Origin: Prevotellaceae bacterium KH2P17
Lineage (GTDB): Bacteria > Bacteroidota > Bacteroidia > Bacteroidales > Bacteroidaceae
Direction of reading: 5' to 3'
NCBI GenBank assembly: GCA_900199655.1
Contig: FZRE01000014.1
Span: 1-64,000, forward strand
DNA length: 64,000 bases
Both the position numbers and the translations under genes were made by a program. A model generated the notes under the pieces. It ran no database searches. It was not told the origin of the DNA and saw only the letters and a list, made by a program, of their open reading frames with translations. Position 1 is the first letter of the stretch; every line of letters begins with the position of its first letter. This document shows, piece after piece, positions 36,174 to 45,096 of this stretch.

Positions 36174-37502
36174 TCAGCAGTCGCAGGCTGAATAAATTTG
36201 CGAGATGATGTACCGTACATCATCGTCGGTTACCATCGGTCCGCTCGGCAGGCAAAGGCCACACTTGAACAATTTTTCCGACACGCCATTCACGTAAGCC
36301 GGGCAATCTTTGTAGACTGGTTGCTTGTGCATGGGTTTCCACAAGGGCCTGCTCTCGATATTGGCTTCATCAAGATATAATCGCATGGCTTCTACGTTGG
36401 CGCCGGGCTCACAATCTGTGTGAACCTGTCCAGTGGCATGCACCACTCCGGCTGCTCCCCCCACGGCTCCTTGAATGGCTGCATGGTAAGCCCGCTCCTG
36501 CCCTTTCACACGCAAATCGGGAGAGAGTGTGACAGTGTTCAGCCAGAAGTTGGAATTGCAATGACTGTCGGGATTACCGTGGAAGAGGATGCCCCGGCTT
36601 CCGTCGAAAGCCTCGGCATACATGGAGGCTATATGACGATGGTGGGCAATGTGTGCATCGAGAACCGTCATCTGGCCGCGCCCTATGCCGGCACAGATAT
36701 TGCTCAATCTGTAATTATAACCCACCTGCTCATGCTGGTAATACGGGAAAGCCTCGCGAGCCTGCGTTGCGTAGAACATAATTCTGTTCTTCGACTCCCT
36801 GTCGGGACAAACCAGTGCACCTCCGCCCGATGTCGTTATCATCTTGTTACCGTTGAAGCTCATCACCCCATAGCATCCGAACGTGCCCACTACCCTACCG
36901 TCATAGCGCGAACCCAAACCTTCGGCAGCGTCCTCAATAACAGGAATGCCGTACTTATCAGCCACTGCCAACAGCTCTGCTATCTTGCCGGGCATTCCGT
37001 ACAAATATACGATGATGATGGCTTTCGGTTTCCGACCGGTTTTTCGGATACGGTCCTTGATGGCCTCCTCCAACAGTGAAGGATTCATGTTCCACGTATC
37101 TTTCTCGCTGTCAACAAAAACAGGAACGGCTCCCACATAGGTCACAGGATGGCTGCTGGCACAAAATGTAAAGCTCTGGCAAAGCACTTCGTCACCTTGA
37201 CCGACACCCAAGCCGACCAGCGCCAAATGTACGGCTGCCGTTCCGGAGCACAAAGCCACCACCTCTCTGTCCTGAAGCTCGGGCCAAGACTGCGGCCACA
37301 GCCTGTCGGAATCATCCGTTTCACTGACCTGACCGGCATTAATATCGGGCTTCGATATGGCGAAATGTTTCAGTTCTTCTTCAAATGCGTTCACGTTGGG
37401 ACCTAATGGTACAACCCAATTCGTGTCAAAAGCCTCTTGTATGTACTTCATCTCGTTCCCACTCATGTGGGCCAGACAAAGCAAGATTCTTTTCCTATCC
37501 AT
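36174..37502 (-). CDS. PglE/LegC-like UDP-keto-sugar aminotransferase
   Basis: A 442-residue DegT-family PLP enzyme. IEDAAEGLGSRYDG supplies D191 and E194, and VMSFNGNKMITTSGGGA supplies the catalytic lysine K220. It best fits aminotransferases acting on UDP-4-keto-6-deoxy-GlcNAc (bacillosamine pathway). The neighbouring dehydratase and the PglC-like transferase agree with that. It is longer than usual: residues about 55-80 (with ETDDSDRLWPQSWPELQD) and a Gly/Ala-rich stretch near 350-375 look like insertions. No PglD acetyltransferase lies directly beside it. Confidence 0.9.
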   Translation of the reverse strand: MDRKRILLCLAHMSGNEMKYIQEAFDTNWVVPLGPNVNAFEEELKHFAISKPDINAGQVSETDDSDRLWPQSWPELQDREVVALCSGTAAVHLALVGLGVGQGDEVLCQSFTFCASSHPVTYVGAVPVFVDSEKDTWNMNPSLLEEAIKDRIRKTGRKPKAIIIVYLYGMPGKIAELLAVADKYGIPVIEDAAEGLGSRYDGRVVGTFGCYGVMSFNGNKMITTSGGGALVCPDRESKNRIMFYATQAREAFPYYQHEQVGYNYRLSNICAGIGRGQMTVLDAHIAHHRHIASMYAEAFDGSRGILFHGNPDSHCNSNFWLNTVTLSPDLRVKGQERAYHAAIQGAVGGAAGVVHATGQVHTDCEPGANVEAMRLYLDEANIESRPLWKPMHKQPVYKDCPAYVNGVSEKLFKCGLCLPSGPMVTDDDVRYIISQIYSACDC

Positions 37503-37528
37503 TTTATTTTAATATTAATTACAAAATA

Positions 37529-38170
37529 CTATATCAACTGCACTGCTCGGCAAAGGCTTTCTACACAAGACTGAGGGCAGGAAGATTGCTCTACATCAAT
37601 ACGTTGCGAGTGTATATTATATCCTTTATCCAATAGGCAAATGGTGTTCCATCCTAAATGGTTAGGAGCAACGAAATCCTTGGAAATATTATCACCAATG
37701 TAAGTATAGCGGCAACCAGGGAACCGAGTCTCAAAAAACAGATAAGGTTCCGACAACGGCTTCTCATAGCCAAATGCTTCTGAAATGACAATATTGTCCA
37801 TAGGAATGAACTCATCAAGCCCTAGCGCTTTTATCTTATTGGTCTGGGTTACAATTCTTCCATCAGTAATTATACCAAGGACTGCTATTCTATGCAATAT
37901 TCTAAGCGCTTGCTTAGTGTCTTCTGACATCTGAATGTGTGGTACATGGTTTCTGTAAATATCAAGCAAATCGTCAACTGTCATACCTATATGATATTTA
38001 TCAATAAAGCAACGGAAGACATTCTGTCCTTTTGCATAACATTCCATCATGTACGAATAAGCTCCGGCATCGTTCGCCAGCAGAGCAATCTCCCGGTAGG
38101 CCGACTTCAAGAAATCAATCTCCGGATATAAAGTATCATCTAAATCAAAGACAACAACCTTATTTGTCAT
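37529..38170 (-). CDS. HAD-family phosphatase-like protein
   Basis: A 213-residue haloacid-dehalogenase-type hydrolase. It has VVFDLDDTLYPE (D9, D11), an all-helical cap, LGIITDGR as motif II, a Lys in FGYEKPLSEPYLF and YIGDNISKDF as motif IV. The start is set at ATG 38170, which overlaps the ATP-grasp stop by 11 bases; a TTG at 38176 is possible. It is tightly coupled to the ATP-grasp gene. The same pair of domains is fused in one protein at 22479-23762, so the two probably act on consecutive intermediates. Confidence 0.85.
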   Translation of the reverse strand: MTNKVVVFDLDDTLYPEIDFLKSAYREIALLANDAGAYSYMMECYAKGQNVFRCFIDKYHIGMTVDDLLDIYRNHVPHIQMSEDTKQALRILHRIAVLGIITDGRIVTQTNKIKALGLDEFIPMDNIVISEAFGYEKPLSEPYLFFETRFPGCRYTYIGDNISKDFVAPNHLGWNTICLLDKGYNIHSQRIDVEQSSCPQSCVESLCRAVQLI

Positions 38171-39125
38171 ATACAATCACATCTTTGTCATATCGTAACA
38201 TCAAGGTGTTGTCAAGCCAATCGTCAGAGTAACCGACAGACTCATGCAGAACGTACTCCCTGAGCATATAGTCCGCAAAGTTAGCCTTAGCATAATACGA
38301 TAGAGGATAGCCACCACCAAAACGAGGGTTTATCTCAATTCCAAAGATTTTAGCATCTGACTCACGGTAAAACAACTGGATACAAATACATCCTATCACC
38401 CCTGGAAGGTAACTCATCCGCTGCTTCAGGAAGCCAACAATACCATTCTTGCGCGTTATTCCCTTATTTATTTCCCCCGCCCTGATTTTTAATCGTTCAC
38501 GAGGAACAATACCCTTCACATAGTGATCCTTGCCATAATACATATCGACAGTAAATTCCTTGAATTCATTTTTGTCGATATACTCCATGAATATCAACTT
38601 GGGGTCATTTAAAATCTCAGGTGTCAACTCATCCGCATTCCTGATAACATGCAAGTTTGTACTCAGAGACCCATCATAAGGCTTGGCAAACATAGGAAAC
38701 ACAGGATGATACTTATCTGCCGGCTTTGGTGTCTGAATTCCAAGTTTGGCCAAGAATGTTGCTATTCTGCGTTTGTCCCTGCATGTACGAATAAAATCGA
38801 TATCAGATACCATCACATGTATTCCATCCTCTGTGAACCGAGATTTATTCTCTGCCAACACCGCCAATTCAGTATCAATAGTAGGAATAATGAGATGGAT
38901 GTCATTATCCTTACATATTGTTATCAAATCATCAACATATCCAGAATCCGTACACTTACTTACCTGAAAGCACTTGTCTGAAATGTATCCGGCCGGTGCC
39001 ATCGTAGGATCCATATCGGTAGTGTAAACTTTGGCATCCAGACCCAAATCCTTTGCTGTCTTTTGAAAGATCTCAGTAAGTGTTACCCGTTGGCCGACTG
39101 AGGTTATCAATATGTTATTTATCAT
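38160..39125 (-). CDS. ATP-grasp ligase (CarB-like)
   Basis: A 321-residue ATP-grasp protein. It starts with NILITSVGQRVTLTEIFQ, has YHPVFPMFAKPYDGSLSTNL with the ATP-binding lysine, FMEYIDKNEFKEFTVDMYYG, and metal-binding EINPRFGGGYPLS. It would form an amide or similar bond with an acyl-phosphate intermediate. It lies between the HAD gene and the initiating sugar transferase in cluster B. With the aminotransferase at 36174 it repeats the aminotransferase/ATP-grasp theme of cluster A. Substrates are unknown. Confidence 0.85.
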   Translation of the reverse strand: MINNILITSVGQRVTLTEIFQKTAKDLGLDAKVYTTDMDPTMAPAGYISDKCFQVSKCTDSGYVDDLITICKDNDIHLIIPTIDTELAVLAENKSRFTEDGIHVMVSDIDFIRTCRDKRRIATFLAKLGIQTPKPADKYHPVFPMFAKPYDGSLSTNLHVIRNADELTPEILNDPKLIFMEYIDKNEFKEFTVDMYYGKDHYVKGIVPRERLKIRAGEINKGITRKNGIVGFLKQRMSYLPGVIGCICIQLFYRESDAKIFGIEINPRFGGGYPLSYYAKANFADYMLREYVLHESVGYSDDWLDNTLMLRYDKDVIVYDK

Positions 39126-39127
39126 TA

Positions 39128-39736
39128 TTAGTTATGACCATTAAAAGTTTCCATTGTTGCATATCCTTCTTCAGAAATTCCTTCCCGTTTCAGTACAGAC
39201 TTGATTGTCAAGGCTACAATCTTCAGATCTGTAAGTAGCGTGCAGTGGTCAACATACCATACATCATATTCAAATTTCTGTGTCCATGATATAGCATTAC
39301 GCCCGTGACATTGTGCCCAGCCCGAAATTCCGGGTCTCACATCATGACGGCGAGCCTGCTCGGGGGAATATAGTGGCAGGTATTGTACTAAAAGAGGCCT
39401 AGGACCTATCAGCGACATGTCACCTCGTAGCACATTGAAAAACTGGGGTAACTCGTCGATGGAAGTAGAACGAACTAATCTGCCCACAGGTGTGAACCGC
39501 TTCTCATCAGGCAACAAGTTACCCTCTGCATCCTTTTCATCAGTCATAGTTTTAAACTTTATCACCTTGAAAACTTTGCCGTGAAGTCCTGGCCGTTGCT
39601 GCAAAAAGAAAGCCCCCGCCCCTTTATTCGCAAAATACAGCCATGCAGTGACTATTATGAATAGTGGTGACAAGCAGACTATGGCAATTAATGCAATACA
39701 AAAATCAAATATGCGCTTAAAAAAATGTTGATACAT
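39128..39736 (-). CDS. PglC-like initiating phosphoglycosyl transferase
   Basis: A 202-residue monotopic phosphoglycosyl transferase that loads a sugar-1-phosphate on undecaprenyl phosphate. A re-entrant hydrophobic helix is at about 12-33. Next come FLQQRPG (44-50), KVIKFKTM (57-64), the catalytic Asp-Glu pair D94/E95 in TSIDELPQFF, and GPRP (111-114). The minimal length without extra membrane spans fits the PglC class, whose usual donors are UDP-bacillosamine-type sugars. That agrees with the dehydratase and aminotransferase in this cluster. It is the initiator of cluster B. Confidence 0.93.
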   Translation of the reverse strand: MYQHFFKRIFDFCIALIAIVCLSPLFIIVTAWLYFANKGAGAFFLQQRPGLHGKVFKVIKFKTMTDEKDAEGNLLPDEKRFTPVGRLVRSTSIDELPQFFNVLRGDMSLIGPRPLLVQYLPLYSPEQARRHDVRPGISGWAQCHGRNAISWTQKFEYDVWYVDHCTLLTDLKIVALTIKSVLKREGISEEGYATMETFNGHN

Positions 39737-39738
39737 TA

Positions 39739-40890
39739 TTATACTTTATCGTTTAAAAGAGTGTGATAAAAGTCGACCCAATGGTTAGTTACCAATTCTC
39801 CACTAAACTTCTCAATTACCCTCTGCCGTCCCTTCATACCAAAAGTTCTTATTAGAGATGGCTTCTTGACAAAGGCAGCCATGCAATCATACAAGGAGCC
39901 TATATCGGCAACTTTACACCTAAGCCCAGTTTCATTGTCTACCATAGCATCCATTACGCCATAAGTATCTGAACAGATGACAGCCAACTCCATACTTGAT
40001 GCTTCAATAACACTTGAACCAAACCCTTCACGATAAGATGGAAGACAGAATATATCACCCGCATTTAGTAATATTTCCGGCGTCTTTGTAAAGCCATAAT
40101 AATGAAAATTTTCTTTATCAGATATAGACGGGTACTCCGGTAAATGCTTTAAACACCCCTCCTCATCACTACCTGCTATCAGCAAATAGACATTCTTATA
40201 ATTTGCAGCCAATTTATTAAAAGAAGAAAGGAGCTCATAGATACCTTTATCCCGATTGAGACGGCCTAAGAACATATACACTATATCGTCATTGGGTATA
40301 CCGATTTCCTTCCGGACCTTATTCCGTATCGTATCGTCTGGTGTAAATTTATCTATATTAACTCCGCTAATAGAGCCTTCCCCAAAGACTTGAGATTTCC
40401 GGGCAGAAAGCACACCCTCTGAAAGTAGGAACTGGCGTTGAGACTTTCCGTCTATCAGAATATCGGTATCCAGCAAGACTATGAGTTTATCAATACTCTT
40501 AAGCAAAAAGCGATCAAAGCCATGTTTGGTTGCCCAGACTTGCCCTGTAAATATATGAATACGATGTTTAATCCCTGATAAATACGCCGCGAGAGCCGTT
40601 ATCAAACCTGCTTTAGGAGTAATTGAATGAACTGCGTCAAATCTCTCACGACGGAAATATGAGTACAATTTGGCAACAGCTGCTATATCATGCTTAATAG
40701 ATATCTCTCTGTAGATATCCAACTGGAAAGCATCTTTGATATACAACTCTGAGATTTCATCATGGCTTTTAAAATTAGCAACTAAATAAACATCAAAATC
40801 TTTAGCTAAGCTGCAGATGTGTCCTTGCAGAAAAGCCTGGGCTGTCATTGGCGACGAGACAACAAAACAGATTTTATTTCTCCGGTTCAT
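39739..40890 (-). CDS. GT4 glycosyltransferase (PglA-like position)
   Basis: A 383-residue family 4 glycosyltransferase. It has ICFVVSSPMTAQAFLQGHI (7-25), HIFTGQVWATKHGFDRF (about 132-148), YMFLGRLNRDKGIYELL and the E-x7-E motif in YREGFGSSVIEAS. It starts three bases after the PglC-like gene in map order and overlaps the SDR gene by four bases. Genes in this position usually add the second sugar to the initiating phospho-sugar. Specificity is unknown. Confidence 0.88.
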   Translation of the reverse strand: MNRRNKICFVVSSPMTAQAFLQGHICSLAKDFDVYLVANFKSHDEISELYIKDAFQLDIYREISIKHDIAAVAKLYSYFRRERFDAVHSITPKAGLITALAAYLSGIKHRIHIFTGQVWATKHGFDRFLLKSIDKLIVLLDTDILIDGKSQRQFLLSEGVLSARKSQVFGEGSISGVNIDKFTPDDTIRNKVRKEIGIPNDDIVYMFLGRLNRDKGIYELLSSFNKLAANYKNVYLLIAGSDEEGCLKHLPEYPSISDKENFHYYGFTKTPEILLNAGDIFCLPSYREGFGSSVIEASSMELAVICSDTYGVMDAMVDNETGLRCKVADIGSLYDCMAAFVKKPSLIRTFGMKGRQRVIEKFSGELVTNHWVDFYHTLLNDKV

Positions 40891-41708
40891 AAAATATTGG
40901 GGAATGAATTGGTATCAATATAATATCCACCATATAAATTATCCATGTACTTATTTGGGTTCATTTTATAGAACCATGATAAAAGTTGTGAATTTACACG
41001 AAACTGAACTTGCCGGCGACCTGAATTTTGAGCCATTTCCCTGATTCTGTCTACAATACTGATTATCTCGGGGTCTTGTGGGCATATTATGCCTGACAGT
41101 TCCTTGCTTATTGTATTCAACAAAGCCCTTGCCACATTGCCCACACTGATAATCGAAAAAGGTCTCTTTTCTTTACAGACTGGCAATACATATAAATGAG
41201 ATAAAAAACGCAAACGTTGGTAAAAGGTACCAGGACAATTTTCGCCATATACATTTGGCAATCGTATCACAGTAACTATAAAACTGTTTGTCGCCATAGC
41301 CAGCAGTTGTTGTTCCCCCTTGAGTTTTGAGACTCCGTACAACGAATTGGGCTTTAAAGGCGTATCCTTGCTGATGGTAATAGTATAATTGAACTTTGGT
41401 CCCAGTCCCCAGACACCTACAGTAGAAAGATAAATGAAATGTTTCACTCCCTGCAGTCTGGCTAACGATGCCATTTGCTTGGGAATTTCTGCATTCACTT
41501 CATCATAGAGTCCTTCATCTGTTATATCGGGATGATGGACGATTGCAGAGAAATAAACAACTACATCATACTCTTCAAATCGGGTTTTATTCCAATTTGC
41601 ATCCCTTACAGTAATCGTTCCTAATTCTATTGATGGGTGATACTGACCTACATAGCTCATGAAATGCCGAGCTATATATGAATGGGAACCTACAATTAAC
41701 ACTCTCAT
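40887..41708 (-). CDS. Extended short-chain dehydrogenase/epimerase for a nucleotide sugar
   Basis: A 273-residue NAD(P)-dependent sugar epimerase/reductase. The cofactor loop is degenerate (VGSHSYIARH, 6-15). S95/T96 in YLSTVGVWG and Y124-x3-K128 in LYGVSK form the catalytic set. NVYGENCPGTF follows. In similar clusters such a gene next to a PglC-type transferase and GT4 encodes the reductase that makes UDP-QuiNAc from the 4-keto sugar. That role is inferred here and would compete with the aminotransferase for the same intermediate. Confidence 0.75.
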   Translation of the reverse strand: MRVLIVGSHSYIARHFMSYVGQYHPSIELGTITVRDANWNKTRFEEYDVVVYFSAIVHHPDITDEGLYDEVNAEIPKQMASLARLQGVKHFIYLSTVGVWGLGPKFNYTITISKDTPLKPNSLYGVSKLKGEQQLLAMATNSFIVTVIRLPNVYGENCPGTFYQRLRFLSHLYVLPVCKEKRPFSIISVGNVARALLNTISKELSGIICPQDPEIISIVDRIREMAQNSGRRQVQFRVNSQLLSWFYKMNPNKYMDNLYGGYYIDTNSFPNIL

Positions 41709-41711
41709 ATC

Positions 41712-42764
41712 TTAGATTCTCAGTAATATTTTCTTCAACAGATATCTCAACCGGTTGTTCTTTATCTGTTGCTTTTCGTAGGAATAAAGGGTTGCCCAAT
41801 CATGCGATAGCATATAATTGATATGCGCAAATCTTAAAGCCTGGATTTCGTTTTCCCTCATATAAAGTTCTACTTCTTTCATCTCTGGAAGCAAAGCTAT
41901 TGCTTCAGCCCTGCTACAGAAGGTTTCAGTCGGCACATTCTCATACAATACGATGGAGAAGAAGTAGCTGTTTATGTAATTAAGGAACTCTATAGAGACC
42001 GAACGAATCAGCTCAGGCAGGTTATATTTCTTAATTTCGTTCATTTTAAATTGATAACCCACCAAAGCTGTATCCACCAAAGTAGTATCATATCTGCTTG
42101 TAAAACCTCCCCACCTATAATAATAGAGAACCTCTGGCAATATGTAAATCTTTTGTGCGTAAGGCAGAACGTGCATATTATAAGATAAATCTTCTATTAT
42201 CTGACCAGTTAACGGAGGTTCAGGAACACTTTCAATAAACGATCGACGATATAACTTATTCCATATATTCACAGGCAAATCATTGATTCCGAAAAAGGAT
42301 TTATAGTAGCGATTCATAAACTCTTCGCGGATAATCAATTTTTCAGTACTCATTGATTCAGAATGATATTCACCGAAAGTAAGTCTATAATCAAAAATAA
42401 ACCGGGCATAATTTCCTATAAGGACGTCTGCCTGCGATTGACTCATCTTTTCAGTCATTATCTGCAAAGCATCAACTCTATAGACATCATCCTGATCCAT
42501 GTGCAGGATATACTCTCCTTGCGCTTGGTGCAAACCTTCACGGCGAGCCGACTCTACTCCTCCGTTTGACTTGCTGATTATCCTTATTCTGCTATCTTTC
42601 TCTTGAAGAGATTGGAGTATTTGTGCTGTCTTATCCGTAGAACCGTCATTGACCAACAAAAGTTCCCAATCTTGTGTGCTCTGCAGTTGTATAGAACGAA
42701 CTGCGGAAAGAAATTGGCACTTCTTTTTACATATATTGTATACAGGGATGATAACACTAATCAT
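41712..42764 (-). CDS. GT2 glycosyltransferase
   Basis: A 350-residue family 2 glycosyltransferase. It has ISVIIPVYNICKKKC (2-16), VNDGSTDKT (38-46), GGVESARREGL (68-78) and the metal motif HMDQDDVYRVD (88-98). It ends with a basic patch (NNRLRYLLKKILLRI). It follows a 324-base gap and precedes the SDR gene by three bases. Confidence 0.9.
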   Translation of the reverse strand: MISVIIPVYNICKKKCQFLSAVRSIQLQSTQDWELLLVNDGSTDKTAQILQSLQEKDSRIRIISKSNGGVESARREGLHQAQGEYILHMDQDDVYRVDALQIMTEKMSQSQADVLIGNYARFIFDYRLTFGEYHSESMSTEKLIIREEFMNRYYKSFFGINDLPVNIWNKLYRRSFIESVPEPPLTGQIIEDLSYNMHVLPYAQKIYILPEVLYYYRWGGFTSRYDTTLVDTALVGYQFKMNEIKKYNLPELIRSVSIEFLNYINSYFFSIVLYENVPTETFCSRAEAIALLPEMKEVELYMRENEIQALRFAHINYMLSHDWATLYSYEKQQIKNNRLRYLLKKILLRI

Positions 42765-43088
42765 TGTTCAGGAAGTAAACCTCTTATAACATCATATGAT
42801 ACCGTAAGTCCTGCGGATTACAGCTATCCGGGGAATTTTGCAGAGAGTTTTTTGTTGTCTGACCACATACTTTCAAGTCCTCATGTCATTCTTTTGGCAA
42901 CAGTCTGAATATCTGCAAACTTTTGCCTCTGTTTACAAACAGCGTAACAGAGTTATGCTTTGGCACTCTTGAAGCTATCGTCCGAGGCTCTTAAAGCTAT
43001 CGCTCAAGAGGCTTGAAGCTTAGCTTTTAAATTTGGAATGCTGCAGATACTTACAGCAAAAAACTGCTCGCCAATTTTACTGAAGCAC
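42765..43088. other. Intergenic gap with degenerate hairpin repeats
   Basis: The gap of 324 bases has no gene. Near 42970-43032 it contains GAAGCTATCG, CGAGGCTCTTAAAGCTATCG and TTGAAGCTTAGC units. These fold as nested hairpins (TTAAAGCTA with TAGCTTTTAA outside, GCTCAAG with CTTGAAGC inside). They may terminate the upstream GT4 gene. Related units occur at 56605-56750. Confidence 0.5.
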
Positions 43089-44183
43089 TTACGACTTAGC
43101 TGCACTCGTTGCATACACCTTATTATACACATTGAAATATGCCGTTACAGTTTTCTGCAGGTCATACTGTTTTGCTCTCTCCAAACATTTGCCTGCCACT
43201 TCATGATAGAATTCTTTATCAGAATCCAAGCGCATGACTATCTTAGCCAAAGCCTTTGCATCTTCATGTGGAAACAAGATTCCTGCGTCTACCACCGTAT
43301 CATGTAAGCCATCAACATCACTCGCAATAAAAGGATGACCCACTGACATTCCTTCGACACTCGAAAGAGACAGTCCTTCAAAATGAGAGGACATGATAGC
43401 AACATCGGCAGTATGCAGGATTGTTGCAATATCCGTACGTTCTCCCAAAAACATCACTTGGCTGTCTACATGTAAATCTTTAGCCAGTTTTTCCAGAATT
43501 GGTTTCCTGTTGCCTACTCCTACAATCCAGAACTCAAACCTGTCTTGCGGCAGATATTGCATTGCCCGGATAATGGTGTCCTGGTCTTTCTGCCAGTGCA
43601 TGCTTGCTACCATGACCATAACAAACCTGTCAGATCCCTTGCGCAACTCTCTGGACTCCTTGGCTTCATAGAAAGATGCCACATCAATGCCATTATCAAT
43701 GGTAATAATGTCGTCAGACGAGTTATCATGTAAATATTCACGAAGTTTTTCTTCTGCTTTTTCAGATATGGTTATTATCTTTTCATACCGGTTATACATC
43801 CATTTATCTATCCGGGAAAAGATACGACTTCCCCTTCTTCTGTTATTAGTGCTGTGCTCTGTCGTTATGATATGCGTGTGTACAAACAAATTGGCAATGG
43901 CCACATAAAATTGCGGATATGTCAAATGTGTCTGTACGATATCATAATGCTTCATTATTCTTATTAACTTCAAGATATGAAGCGGATTCCTCATCGAATA
44001 GCCCAACATGTATAGATTACAATCAGATTGAGATTTCAGAATTCTCAGAAAAGGACAATCCGTTCCGTCAAACACAGCAACATCAACTTGATTGCCAAGT
44101 TCGACCAATTTTGGAATAAAATCTAAAATCATCTTTTCAGCACCTCCAGTTCGCATAGAGGTTATCACTTCCAGTATCTTCAT
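43089..44183 (-). CDS. GT4 glycosyltransferase
   Basis: A 364-residue family 4 glycosyltransferase. It has the N-terminal RTGGAEKMIL (11-20), ITTEHSTNNRRRGSRIF in the acceptor domain, VMVASMHWQKDQDTIIRAM as the start of the donor domain, and the E-x7-E motif in FEGLSLSSVEGMS. It is coupled head to tail with the GT2 gene upstream (one base between). The donor sugar is unknown. Confidence 0.9.
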   Translation of the reverse strand: MKILEVITSMRTGGAEKMILDFIPKLVELGNQVDVAVFDGTDCPFLRILKSQSDCNLYMLGYSMRNPLHILKLIRIMKHYDIVQTHLTYPQFYVAIANLFVHTHIITTEHSTNNRRRGSRIFSRIDKWMYNRYEKIITISEKAEEKLREYLHDNSSDDIITIDNGIDVASFYEAKESRELRKGSDRFVMVMVASMHWQKDQDTIIRAMQYLPQDRFEFWIVGVGNRKPILEKLAKDLHVDSQVMFLGERTDIATILHTADVAIMSSHFEGLSLSSVEGMSVGHPFIASDVDGLHDTVVDAGILFPHEDAKALAKIVMRLDSDKEFYHEVAGKCLERAKQYDLQKTVTAYFNVYNKVYATSAAKS

Positions 44184-44184
44184 A

Positions 44185-45081
44185 TTATCTGTACAGTTTT
44201 CCTTTCTTGACTTTATTTTTATTAACCAGATATAGACTTATTCCAGGGATGATAGATAGTATGGTTAAAAATTTCATAGGAGATTCCCTAATAAACTGTT
44301 TATTACGACTTCTTAAGGAATGGGAGACATAATGAATGTTATCTTTCAGCTTGCGCTTCCATGAAGTCGTCTGTACCATATCGAATTTGCGTAAAAAGGA
44401 AAAACCTTTTGGATTATTCCAATATTGTTTCCACATTCCTCTGCTAGACCCGTCATCTTGGTATTCAACTACAACGAGAGGGGTATTTATAACAAGCAGT
44501 TGATAGTCTTCGTCTATCAGATGATATTTATAAGAAAGGCCTATATAATGTTCGCCCTCAAACATAGGGTATTCAGGATAACTGTTTATGACATCTGTAC
44601 GATATACCATTTTCTTGTCACCCCTACCTCCCAGCTTTTCATAATAGTTTCTTACCGTGGTACATTTAAGCCCTTCGGGAAAGTCTTTACCAATGATATG
44701 GCCATCCTTGGTAATGTCAAGCCCTATGATACCTGCATATTGTCGGCTTCCATTCTGTTTCCAAAAAGTTATTATCTGTTCTACTGCATCGTCAGGCATG
44801 TAATCATCAGAGTCTATACAAATGTTCAATTCCGTATGTATGTTTTTGTATGCGGTATTATGGGCTCCGTGCATCCCCTGGTTTTCTTGATAAATGTATC
44901 TGATATTTATCTTCCCTTCTTTAGTCCATCCTGCTATTAGGTCTTTCGTGTTATCTGTAGAGCCATCATTTACGACCAGCCATTCAAAATCTTTGCAAGT
45001 TTGTCGGCAAAGACTTTGATATGTCTTCTCTATCGTATTTGCCCTGTTATATGCTGGAGTGAATACTGTTAATGTTTTCAT
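44185..45081 (-). CDS. GT2 glycosyltransferase
   Basis: A 298-residue family 2 glycosyltransferase. It has LTVFTPAYNRANTIEKTYQ (4-22), VNDGSTDNT (37-45), GMHGAHNTAY (69-78) and the metal motif CIDSDDYMPDDAV (88-100). It ends in a basic tail (NKNKVKKGKLYR). It lies between the polymerase gene and a GT4 gene, both with very short gaps. Confidence 0.9.
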   Translation of the reverse strand: MKTLTVFTPAYNRANTIEKTYQSLCRQTCKDFEWLVVNDGSTDNTKDLIAGWTKEGKINIRYIYQENQGMHGAHNTAYKNIHTELNICIDSDDYMPDDAVEQIITFWKQNGSRQYAGIIGLDITKDGHIIGKDFPEGLKCTTVRNYYEKLGGRGDKKMVYRTDVINSYPEYPMFEGEHYIGLSYKYHLIDEDYQLLVINTPLVVVEYQDDGSSRGMWKQYWNNPKGFSFLRKFDMVQTTSWKRKLKDNIHYVSHSLRSRNKQFIRESPMKFLTILSIIPGISLYLVNKNKVKKGKLYR

Positions 45082-45096
45082 TTGATTTATTGATGA

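Noticed and set aside
44425..44940. Plus-strand open frame opposite a GT2 gene (171 codons)
   Set aside because: Cysteine- and tyrosine-rich random-looking sequence; the GT2 frame has DDGS and DSDD motifs.
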